Origin: Pseudomonas libanensis
Lineage (GTDB): Bacteria > Pseudomonadota > Gammaproteobacteria > Pseudomonadales > Pseudomonadaceae
Direction: 5' to 3'
Assembly (NCBI RefSeq): GCF_001439685.1
Contig: NZ_JYLH01000025.1
Span: forward strand, 1 to 54,562
DNA length: 54,562 bases
Under the pieces are notes generated by a model. It was not told the DNA's origin. It did not search any database and saw nothing but the letters and a program-made list of their open reading frames with translations. The position numbers and the translations under genes are program-made. Below are positions 7,980 to 14,768 of this stretch, piece after piece (position 1 is the first letter of the stretch; the number at the start of each line of letters is the position of its first letter).

Positions 7980-8689
7980 TTCGACGCTCCGAATTGCAGG
8001 TGCAGGCGAAAGTGCACGGGGTCGAGCAGGCTTTCGACGTGCTCCATGAAGCGCTCGCGACGGTCATAAGTGGTGCGCGAGGCTTTGAGAAAGACCGTGC
8101 CGATCGGCCGCCCGAGCCGTTCGGCGTCTTCATCGCTGAGGGGCTCGGCACCGATCCATTGGTCGCCATCGGCGCCCACATAGCCGTAGGCCGCCAGGGT
8201 GATGGTCAAGGAATTGTCGATCAGGCCGATGCGAGGCAGGCTTTCCAGGTCGCCGACGGCGGGCATCAGCGAGCGTTCCAGGGATACCGGGGTACCGTCG
8301 GCAGCGCGGCGCAGGCGGTCAAGGGCGATGAATTGGTCGGTGCCGAAACGGCTGAACAGGTCGGGACGGGTCACGGCCTCGAAGCGCAGGATCTCGGTGG
8401 ACACCTGCGCCCCCGTATCCGCCAGAGCCTGGGCCCAACCGCTACGCTGGTCCAGCACCATGCCGTCAAAGGTGACGATGGAGCCGACACCGCTTTGGGT
8501 CGCAATATAGTGACGACGTTTAAGCTCGGCCAGCGCTTCGCGCAACGTGCCACGGCTGACCGCAAACTCCTCGGCCAGTTGGTGCTCGCCCGGCAGCAGG
8601 AAACCGTCGGCCATCACTCCACCCTCGATACGGCGGATGAGTTCGTCGACGACGCGTTTTTTCTTATCAAATCGGACATGTCTAATCAT
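7976..8689 (-). CDS. GntR-family transcriptional regulator with UTRA domain
   Basis: 237 residues. The N-terminal winged helix-turn-helix is seen at about residues 10-70: LPGEHQLAEEFAVSRGTLREALAELKRRHYI is a typical HutC/GntR recognition region. Residues about 90-235 form a UTRA ligand-binding domain (IALDRLRRAADGTPVSLERSLMP). I chose the ATG at 8689; a TTG two codons upstream would also be possible. It heads the hydrolase-permease-kinase operon, and is most likely its autoregulated repressor, relieved by the catabolised substrate or an intermediate. Confidence 0.85.
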   Translation of the reverse strand: MIRHVRFDKKKRVVDELIRRIEGGVMADGFLLPGEHQLAEEFAVSRGTLREALAELKRRHYIATQSGVGSIVTFDGMVLDQRSGWAQALADTGAQVSTEILRFEAVTRPDLFSRFGTDQFIALDRLRRAADGTPVSLERSLMPAVGDLESLPRIGLIDNSLTITLAAYGYVGADGDQWIGAEPLSDEDAERLGRPIGTVFLKASRTTYDRRERFMEHVESLLDPVHFRLHLQFGASK

Positions 8690-8746
8690 GTACAAATTGA
8701 TAACCGAAAGCGCCTATGTCCGGCAAGAGAATTATTTCAGTACAAA
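8690..8746. promoter_or_regulatory. Paired GTACAAA sites before the GntR operon
   Basis: GTACAAA occurs at 8690-8696 and again at 8740-8746, fifty bases apart. The first copy abuts the start codon of the GntR gene. Two spaced copies in a 70-base intergenic region are compatible with autoregulation by the GntR protein. I see no better-defined promoter here. Confidence 0.3.
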
Positions 8747-8759
8747 GACATAATCGGCT

Positions 8760-9320
8760 TCAAGGTTCCAGGCCAATGGGGAAAAATACCCCGCCGCTCC
8801 ATACGCCAAGCCAGTTCTGACCGTTGATCGGACGGCTCACCGCCAGCTCCACCAATTGATAGAACGCATTGCGGTGCACCAGGGCCTCGAGATTGGTGCG
8901 CACCCGCAGATAGGGCGCAGGTTCCTGGGTGTCGGGGTCGATCACCACCCGCAGCGGGTGCTCAGGGCCGGCCTCGATCTGCTCATCGACATTGGTGGTA
9001 AAGTGCAGTAATTGACTTTCGCCCTGCCCTTGCACGTCCAGGGTCACAGCGACAAACGGCGCGTCATCGACGGTTATCCGGACTTTTTCCACCGGGGTGA
9101 CCAGAAAATAGTCATCGCCATCGCGGCGGATTATGTTGGAGAACAACTTGACCATCGGCTTGCGCCCGATGGGCGTGCCTTGATAGAACCAAGTGCCGTC
9201 GCGGGCGATGCGCATGTCGATATCGCCGCAGAAATCCGGGTTCCACAGGTGCACCGGTGCCGGCCCCTTGCCCTTGGGCAGCTGGGCCAATAGATCATTG
9301 GCCTTGGCGGAATCGGTCAT
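8760..9320 (-). CDS. DUF1285 domain-containing protein
   Basis: 186 residues with no signal peptide or membrane segment. The features of the DUF1285 family are visible: PVHLWNPDFCGDIDMRIARDGTWFYQGTPIGR near the N-terminus, then LVTPVEKVRITVDDAPFV, and a C-terminal half with YLRVRTNLEALVHRNAFYQLV and NWLGVWSGGVFFPIG. The family has known structures but, to my knowledge, no established function. It follows the DUF4823 lipoprotein gene by 16 bases and is probably co-transcribed. Confidence 0.85.
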   Translation of the reverse strand: MTDSAKANDLLAQLPKGKGPAPVHLWNPDFCGDIDMRIARDGTWFYQGTPIGRKPMVKLFSNIIRRDGDDYFLVTPVEKVRITVDDAPFVAVTLDVQGQGESQLLHFTTNVDEQIEAGPEHPLRVVIDPDTQEPAPYLRVRTNLEALVHRNAFYQLVELAVSRPINGQNWLGVWSGGVFFPIGLEP

Positions 9321-9336
9321 GGGGTTCTCCTCAGGT

Positions 9337-9942
9337 CTACTGATTGCTCATGCCCAACAAGCCTCGGGCGTATTGCGCCAGGGGGCGGGCAATCAGATCT
9401 TGTGGTGATGTGTCGTGGAACGTCAGTAAACCGCCACGACTGCGAATACGGGCAGTATCGATCAAATACTGGGTGCTGGTCTCGATCAACATGACCTGGA
9501 TCACGCCGCTGTCCAGCCCCAGGCGGTCCAGGGCTTGCTGGTCAGTCCACTCGTCGGCGTTGCCGATACGGTCATCGGCTGCCGCAAAACGGCAATACAG
9601 CAAGTAGTGGGCGCCCACCTCGCGAGCTTCGGCCATGGCCTGCTCAAGGCCTTCGGGTTGGCGCGCACGACGCACCATCGGGAAATACTCGACGAAGCCG
9701 TTGAACGCCTCCTCGGCTACCACGTTAGGCCGCGGATACGCGCTGCCCGGCGGTACGAAGGCGCCCTGGGCGATAAACACAAAGGAGTCCGGCTGTATGC
9801 GCACTGAGGCAGTACGCCGGGTTTCGCTGTGGTCGAGCAACCCGGCATCGCTCATCTGATAGCGGGTGCCTTCGGCCATATCGCTGACGGTCATGCAACC
9901 GCCCAGGGCCAACAACGCCAGCAGCAAAACCAGACTACGCAT
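9337..9942 (-). CDS. DUF4823-type lipoprotein
   Basis: 201 residues. The N-terminus MRSLVLLLALLALGGC is a lipoprotein signal peptide with lipobox LGGC; Cys16 would be lipidated. The mature part alternates beta-strands and helices (RIQPDSFVFIAQGA, GAHYLLYCRFAAADD, IQVMLIETSTQYLIDTARI), as in DUF4823 proteins of Pseudomonas. The start at 9942 is supported by GGAGGAT about 6 bases upstream. Function is unknown. The residue after Cys is Met, which does not suggest inner-membrane retention, so outer-membrane anchoring is likely. Confidence 0.8.
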   Translation of the reverse strand: MRSLVLLLALLALGGCMTVSDMAEGTRYQMSDAGLLDHSETRRTASVRIQPDSFVFIAQGAFVPPGSAYPRPNVVAEEAFNGFVEYFPMVRRARQPEGLEQAMAEAREVGAHYLLYCRFAAADDRIGNADEWTDQQALDRLGLDSGVIQVMLIETSTQYLIDTARIRSRGGLLTFHDTSPQDLIARPLAQYARGLLGMSNQ

Positions 9943-10028
9943 CCTAATCCTCCAGAAGCCGGTGACGGAAAACCGGCGAATGGGCGTGAGATGCAGAATC
10001 CGCGCCACTGCGCAGCGCCTCATCAAAC

Positions 10029-10052
10029 GTGGGAGCAAGCCCCCCACATTCA
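10029..10052. repeat. Degenerate, contracted REP sequence
   Basis: GTGGGAGCAAGCCCCCCACAT looks like a REP pair from which the centre has been deleted, leaving the two outer ends joined. It lies between the lipoprotein gene and the MoaA-like gene. Confidence 0.5.
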
Positions 10053-10077
10053 TTGGTGTGAACTCGCAAGATCTACA

Positions 10078-11046
10078 TTAGCCGCCGATGATCTTCATGA
10101 CCGTCGCGCCGCCAGAAAACGCTACTTCCTGTTTGTCGCCAAGGGCCTTCATCAGCAAGCCCTGCAGGGCAGGCAATGCCTGGTGGCGCGGCTGATCGAG
10201 CAAGTCACCGACGTAGTGGCGATTGCTCGATGAAAGGCACCCATGCAGCCATCCAGTGGAGGATAAGCGCAGTCGCGAACAGGTGCGGCAGAACGGCACG
10301 CTTTCGTTGGCGATCACGCCGAAGAAGCCCTTGCCCGGCACTTCGTAGCGCACGGCCGTGGCGTCGACAGGCGCATTGGCTTGCAGGTATTCGTGGTGTT
10401 CGCCGATCAGGCTGAGCAGTTGTTGCAAGCTGACGAACTGTTGCAGGAACGCGTTGGAGTCTTTAGCCAAGTGGCCCATGCGCATCAGTTCGATAAAGCG
10501 CAGCTCGTAGCCGCGCTCCAGGCAGTAATCGAGCAGCGGCATCACCTGGTCCAGGTTCTGGCCGCGCAACGGCACCATGTTGACCTTGATCTTGATCCCG
10601 GCGGCGCTGGCCTGGTCCATGCCATTGAGCACGGTGGCCAGGTCGCCGCCACGGGCGATGCTGCGGAAGGCATCGACATCCAGGGTATCGAGGGAAACAT
10701 TGATGCGTCGAATACCGGCGGTCACCAGCAACGGCAGTTTGCGCGCCAGCAGTTGGCCATTGGTGGTCAGGCTGATATCGCTGAGACCCATCTGCCCTAC
10801 CGCGCCCATGAAGGCTTCCAACTTGGGGCTGACCAGCGGTTCACCGCCGGTAATGCGCAAGCGCTCGATACCGGCGGCTTCGATCAGGTAAGCCACGCCC
10901 CGGGCCATGGCCTCGGCCGAAAGTTCGTCTTGGGCAGCCACCAGCCGCTTGCCATTTGGCACGCAATAGGTACACGCGTAATTGCAGGCTGAGGTCAGGC
11001 TGATTCGCAAATTGCGAAAACGCCTGCCTTGACGATCAACGATCAT
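10078..11046 (-). CDS. Divergent MoaA-family radical SAM protein
   Basis: 322 residues. The radical SAM cluster motif CNYACTYC is near residues 21-28, the SAM-binding ITGGEPL near residue 66, a second cluster FCRTCSRLRL plus GWLHGC near residues 255-275, and the C-terminal double Gly (KIIGG) is kept. These are hallmarks of GTP 3',8-cyclase, the first enzyme of molybdopterin synthesis. However, the usual TDRCNFRC is TSACNYAC and the usual RLRLTADG is RLRLSSTG. Automatic pipelines will call it MoaA. It may be a paralogue with the same or a related activity. No other moa gene adjoins it. Confidence 0.75.
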   Translation of the reverse strand: MIVDRQGRRFRNLRISLTSACNYACTYCVPNGKRLVAAQDELSAEAMARGVAYLIEAAGIERLRITGGEPLVSPKLEAFMGAVGQMGLSDISLTTNGQLLARKLPLLVTAGIRRINVSLDTLDVDAFRSIARGGDLATVLNGMDQASAAGIKIKVNMVPLRGQNLDQVMPLLDYCLERGYELRFIELMRMGHLAKDSNAFLQQFVSLQQLLSLIGEHHEYLQANAPVDATAVRYEVPGKGFFGVIANESVPFCRTCSRLRLSSTGWLHGCLSSSNRHYVGDLLDQPRHQALPALQGLLMKALGDKQEVAFSGGATVMKIIGG

Positions 11047-11078
11047 GGATCACTCCGGCAGAGGATAATTCGGGCGCA

Positions 11079-11108
11079 CTAAAAGCTGACTTATAAATCA
11101 GCTTTTAG
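11079..11108. promoter_or_regulatory. Perfect 11-bp dyad upstream of the MoaA-like gene
   Basis: CTAAAAGCTGA and TCAGCTTTTAG are separated by an 8-base AT loop, 33 bases before the start at 11046. There is no T-tract, so an operator or an mRNA leader hairpin is more likely than a terminator for the TetR gene. Confidence 0.45.
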
Positions 11109-11172
11109 CAAGGTCCTTGCCTGAGTATATTCCTGGGGTACTGCGCCTGGCAGTAAATCATTGGCGAATGGC

Positions 11173-11838
11173 TTACGTCGCTGGGGTTTCACCACTCTTT
11201 TCAGCGCCTGGCAGTTCAGTGCTGTGCTTGCGCTTGTTGCCCATGCGCACACCGATGTCCATCAGGAACTGGAAGAAGCCTTCCTGGTCTTCCAGCACAT
11301 TGCTCCAGAACGGCGAGTGGTACAACGCCACGGCGCCATGCACCAAGGCCCAGGCGGCGCAGTAGTGGAAATACGGCGGTACGTCTTCGAGCTTGCCTTC
11401 ACTGATACGGCCCTTGATCAGCAGCGTCAGACGTTCGAAGTTCGAGGCGCGGATCTTGTGGAGCTCCTCGACCATTTCCGGCACCTGGTGACCTTTGACC
11501 ACCTTCTCTTCCAGGCGGTCGAACAGGCGATAGCGCTGCGGGTCACGCATGCGAAACTCGAAGTAAGCGCGGGACAGGGCTTCCTTGTCTTTGTCGACAT
11601 CGGCCGAGTGCAGCAGCTCGTTCAAGTCGCGCTCGTAGTCGAGCATCAGGCGCAGATAGATCTCGGCCTTGGACTTGAAGTGCTTGTAGATTGTGCCTTT
11701 GCCGATACCCACGGCATCCGCAATCATCTCGACGGTGACACTGTCTTCGCCCTGGTCGAGGAATAACTTGAGTGCGGTGTCGAGAATTTCCTGCTCACGG
11801 CGGCGAAACTCACGGACCTTACGGGGTTCTTTGTGCAT
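11173..11838 (-). CDS. TetR-family transcriptional regulator
   Basis: 221 residues. The N-terminal helix-turn-helix is plain: ILDTALKLFLDQGEDSVTVEMIADAVGIGKGTIYKHFKSKAEIY at about residues 18-62. The rest is a helical ligand-binding domain with Trp and Phe in the last helices (AAWALVHGAVALYHSPFW), as in regulators sensing hydrophobic ligands. The tail of about 20 residues is Lys/Ser/Glu-rich. In P. aeruginosa a TetR gene occupies the same place near tatD. The target is unknown. Confidence 0.85.
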   Translation of the reverse strand: MHKEPRKVREFRRREQEILDTALKLFLDQGEDSVTVEMIADAVGIGKGTIYKHFKSKAEIYLRLMLDYERDLNELLHSADVDKDKEALSRAYFEFRMRDPQRYRLFDRLEEKVVKGHQVPEMVEELHKIRASNFERLTLLIKGRISEGKLEDVPPYFHYCAAWALVHGAVALYHSPFWSNVLEDQEGFFQFLMDIGVRMGNKRKHSTELPGAEKSGETPAT

Positions 11839-12133
11839 GAGAAAGAGGTCTGCAGAGGTCGGAATAGGGAGGGTTGCGCAGGGCCACAGATACGTGGCGA
11901 TACGATTTACCCGATGCGAGGGATTATCCCGACTGAACGGTCGTTGGGCAATGTCTATGTGAACCCGCCAGGCACATAACTTTCAATGCGCCAACGATCC
12001 TGCCTCTATCAGTCAGAAATAATACGTATCACCTGAACCCGCCCACCTGCGCAATGAGAACTCAAGAGAAGCGGCTGTATTCCAAATCTGTTTAAAAAAC
12101 GATCAGATCCGACTGGACTGAATGAGATAGTGA
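11839..12133. other. Long spacer between the TetR gene and the small RNA
   Basis: About 300 bases without a credible gene. P. aeruginosa has a small hypothetical gene hereabouts in my recollection, but I find no equivalent ORF. The only structure I see is a TATGTG/CACATA inverted repeat at 11956-11978 with an 11-base spacer, possibly an operator of the divergent TetR gene. I find no clear TGTAAG-N6-CTTACA GacA site. Confidence 0.5.
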
Positions 12134-12145
12134 TCAATACTTCAA
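12134..12145 (+). promoter_or_regulatory. Sigma-S-type -10 element of the small RNA
   Basis: TCAATACTTCAA closely resembles the extended stationary-phase -10 consensus (KCTAYRCTTAA), matching at nine of eleven positions. It lies at the right distance from a downstream terminator to make an RNA of about 115 bases. Confidence 0.55.
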
Positions 12146-12148
12146 CTG

Positions 12149-12264
12149 TCGGCGCGACATCTCCCCCAAGTGACGCGACGACCTGGGTACCGACGGACTG
12201 TGTGCCCTTGTTTACTCCTAATGGTCTTAGCCCGGATTCCCCCCCCAGAACCCGGGTTTTTTTT
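12149..12264 (+). ncRNA. rgsA: Small regulatory RNA, probably RgsA
   Basis: The plus strand between TetR and tatD has a sigma-S-like promoter, about 115 bases with no ORF, and an intrinsic terminator, with both protein genes on the other strand. In P. aeruginosa the Gac- and RpoS-dependent RgsA small RNA (P16) is encoded at this place beside tatD, and it has about this length. Identification therefore rests on synteny, size and promoter type; I cannot align it here. The start is estimated from the -10 position. Confidence 0.7.
12231..12264 (+). terminator. Intrinsic terminator of the small RNA
   Basis: CCCGG (12231-12235) pairs with CCGGG (12252-12256), extended by A-T and G-T pairs, followed by eight T. 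No plus-strand protein gene precedes it, which is itself evidence for an RNA gene. Confidence 0.7.
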
Positions 12265-12281
12265 GCCTGGGATTCGAGCGT

Positions 12282-13070
12282 TTATCCAACTGCTACATGG
12301 GCCAGCGGAAACAGGCGCTTGAAGTTCTCGGTAGTCTGCTCGGCAAAATGCTCGTAGGACTCGCCGCGCAGCATTGCCAGGTAATCGGCCACGTCACGCA
12401 CGTATTCCGGCAGGTTCGGCTTGCCGCGATGGGGGATAGGCGCCAGGTAGGGCGAGTCGGTTTCCACCAGCAGGCGGTCGGCCGGCACCTGGCGGGCTAC
12501 GTCGCGCAGCGCGTCGGCATTGCGGAAGGTGACGATACCTGACAGGGAAATATAGAACCCCAGGTCCAGGGCGGCCTTGGCCATGTCCCAGTCTTCAGTA
12601 AAGCAATGCAGCACACCGGCTTGTGGCAGCGCGGCTTCACGCAGCAGCGTCAAGGTATCGGCACGGGCGCCACGGGTGTGGACGATCACCGGCTTGCCGG
12701 TCTGTTGCGCAGCTTGCAGGTGCAGGCGGAACGAAGCCTGCTGCAACTCGGCGGCTTCGGGCTCGTAGTGGTAATCCAGGCCGGTCTCACCGATGGCTAC
12801 CACCCGTGGGTGGTTGAGTTCGCCCAATAGCCAATCGAGGGCCGGGGCTTCGCCGGGCTTGAGGTCCAGCGGGTGGACACCGACCGAGCAATCCACGTCC
12901 GTGTAGCGCTCAGCCAGGGCCTTGACGTCGGCGGCGTTCTCAGCGCTGACACCGATACATAGGAAGTGGCCTACCCCACGCTGGCGGGCAGCTTCAAGGG
13001 CGGCGTCGAGGGAACCGCCGTGCTGGGCAAGGTCGAGGCGATCAAGGTGGCAATGGGAATCTACGAGCAT
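12282..13070 (-). CDS. tatD: TatD-family metal-dependent deoxyribonuclease
   Basis: 262 residues, normal length. The amidohydrolase-type metal ligands are visible: DSHCHLDRLD at residue 4, the Glu in AIGETGLDYHY near residue 95, HTRG near residue 132, LHCFTED near residue 155, and ETDSPYLAP near residue 205. TatD-type proteins are 3'-5' exonucleases linked to DNA repair. It lies 64 bases after holB, in the place where P. aeruginosa has pilZ followed by tatD. Confidence 0.9.
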   Translation of the reverse strand: MLVDSHCHLDRLDLAQHGGSLDAALEAARQRGVGHFLCIGVSAENAADVKALAERYTDVDCSVGVHPLDLKPGEAPALDWLLGELNHPRVVAIGETGLDYHYEPEAAELQQASFRLHLQAAQQTGKPVIVHTRGARADTLTLLREAALPQAGVLHCFTEDWDMAKAALDLGFYISLSGIVTFRNADALRDVARQVPADRLLVETDSPYLAPIPHRGKPNLPEYVRDVADYLAMLRGESYEHFAEQTTENFKRLFPLAHVAVG

Positions 13071-13134
13071 AGGGAGTCAGGGCTTTAAGTCACGAAAAGA
13101 GTCTGGCCAACGATACACCCGTCGGCCACGGAAA

Positions 13135-14124
13135 TTAACGCCGCCCGAGCAGGCCGACCCACTGCACCAGCAGCGCCTCGAGCAACAGCACGCGGTTGAG
13201 GTTGGCCTTGCCGAGTACCTTCTGGCGCTGGGCAAGAATCCAGTCCTGGATGTTCAGCACTTTGTCCTGGGCACTTTTCTGCGCCAGGTATTGCACGACT
13301 TTGCGCATATCCGCCAGGCCCAAGCCGTTTTCATCCTGGGTCAGCTGGTAGCGCAGGATCAGGCTGGACCAGTCGCAGAACCAGTCGAACAACAGCAACA
13401 GGGGGATGTCCTTCCAGGCGCTTTCGGCCAGCTGAGTGGCGGACAGTTCCTGCTTGAGCAGCTTCTTCACGCCATCCACGACCAACGCCCGCTGCTCACG
13501 CACGCCCTGGGCTTGCAGCTTGACTGCCGCCAAGGGCGAACCGGCCGCCAGGGTCAGTAATTCGATGCGTTCGTCTGGGGTGCACTCCGGCAACGCCTGC
13601 GCCAGCCATTGCAAGCTCATGGCCTCGCTCGGCAATGGGCAGGCCTGCTGCACGCAGCGGCTGCGAATAGTCGGCAACAAACGGCTGGACTGGTGGCTTA
13701 CCAGCAACAGCACGGTATCGCCGGAGGGTTCTTCGAGGCTTTTGAGCAAGGCATTGGCAGCGTTGATGTTCATCGCCTCGACCGGCTCGATCAACACCAC
13801 TTTGCGCCCGCCCATCTGCGCGGTCTGCACCACGAAGCTGACCAGGTCACGCACCTGGTCGACCTTGATCGCCTTGTCCGCCTCCTCCGGTTCCAGCACA
13901 TAGTTGTCCGGGTGACTGCCGGCCTTGAGCAGCAGGCAGGATTTGCACTCTCCGCAAGCCAGCAGATTGACCGGGCGCTGGCACAACAGGCTGGCCATCA
14001 GGCGCTCGGCGAGGTGGCGTTTACCGATGCCCACCGGCCCATGCAGCAAATAGGCATGGGCATGCTGGGCACGCCCGGCCAGTTGCTGCCAGAGGCTGTC
14101 CTGCCATGGGTAGGACTCAGCCAC
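13135..14124 (-). CDS. holB: DNA polymerase III subunit delta'
   Basis: 329 residues. It is the clamp-loader subunit that, with tau/gamma and delta, opens the beta clamp. The P-loop-like GPVGIGKRHLAERL is near residue 26, a zinc finger with CGECKSC (plus an earlier Cys) near residues 51-58, and EEPSGDTVLLLVSHQSSRLLPTIRSRC is the sensor-1/SRC region. I chose GTG at 14124 (VAESYPWQDSLW): it overlaps the tmk stop and gives the usual length, while the upstream extension reads as out-of-frame tmk. Confidence 0.92.
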   Translation of the reverse strand: MAESYPWQDSLWQQLAGRAQHAHAYLLHGPVGIGKRHLAERLMASLLCQRPVNLLACGECKSCLLLKAGSHPDNYVLEPEEADKAIKVDQVRDLVSFVVQTAQMGGRKVVLIEPVEAMNINAANALLKSLEEPSGDTVLLLVSHQSSRLLPTIRSRCVQQACPLPSEAMSLQWLAQALPECTPDERIELLTLAAGSPLAAVKLQAQGVREQRALVVDGVKKLLKQELSATQLAESAWKDIPLLLLFDWFCDWSSLILRYQLTQDENGLGLADMRKVVQYLAQKSAQDKVLNIQDWILAQRQKVLGKANLNRVLLLEALLVQWVGLLGRR

Positions 14125-14749
14125 GGGTGCGCTCCAACAGTGTCGGCAACAGTGCGTCGATGGCCTGTTGCACCCGGGCCAGCGGCTGGGCGGCGTCCAG
14201 CAGGTGATAACGCGCAGGCTCAGCCTTGGCACGCTGCAGGAAAGCGCTGCGCACAGCTTGGAAAAATGCCTGCCCCTCCAACTCGAAACGATCCAGGCGC
14301 CCCCGGGCACTGGCGCGAGCCATGCCCACTTCCACCGGCAGGTCGAACAGCAGGGTCAGATCGGGGCGCACATCCCCCTGCACGAAGGTTTCCAGGGTAG
14401 CAATGCGTTCCAGGCACAAGCCTCGGCCACCGCCCTGGTAGGCGTAGGTAGAGTCGGTGAAACGATCACAGATCACCACCGCACCGCGTGCCAGGGCCGG
14501 GCGGATTACTTCGGCCAGGTGCTGGGCACGGGCGGCAAATACCAGCAGCAGCTCGGTGTCCGGGTTCATCAGCTCGTCGCCCGGGGCCAACAGGACGTCG
14601 CGAATCCGCTCGGCCAGTGGCGTACCACCGGGTTCACGGGTCAGCACCACTTCGATGCCCTGAGCACGCAGGCGCTCGGCCAGGTAGTCACGGTTCGTGC
14701 TTTTGCCGGCGCCTTCCGGGCCTTCCAGGGTAATAAACAAGCCAGTCAC
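14117..14749 (-). CDS. tmk: Thymidylate kinase
   Basis: 210 residues. It phosphorylates dTMP to dTDP. The P-loop GPEGAGKST is at residues 10-18, the DR motif in CDRFTDSTYAYQGGGRGL near residue 95, and the LID Arg residues in SARGRLDRFE near residue 147. The start is GTG at 14749. The stop overlaps the GTG of holB by eight bases, so the two replication genes are translationally coupled. Confidence 0.93.
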   Translation of the reverse strand: MTGLFITLEGPEGAGKSTNRDYLAERLRAQGIEVVLTREPGGTPLAERIRDVLLAPGDELMNPDTELLLVFAARAQHLAEVIRPALARGAVVICDRFTDSTYAYQGGGRGLCLERIATLETFVQGDVRPDLTLLFDLPVEVGMARASARGRLDRFELEGQAFFQAVRSAFLQRAKAEPARYHLLDAAQPLARVQQAIDALLPTLLERTRG

Positions 14750-14768
14750 GGGCAGTCCTTAGTCAGAG

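Noticed and set aside
11956..11978. TATGTG/CACATA repeat as the GacA site of the small RNA
   Set aside because: Spacing and bases do not fit TGTAAG-N6-CTTACA; it may be an operator of the TetR gene instead.
13071..13134. Remnant of pilZ between holB and tatD
   Set aside because: The gap of 64 bases shows no similarity to PilZ in any frame that I can see.
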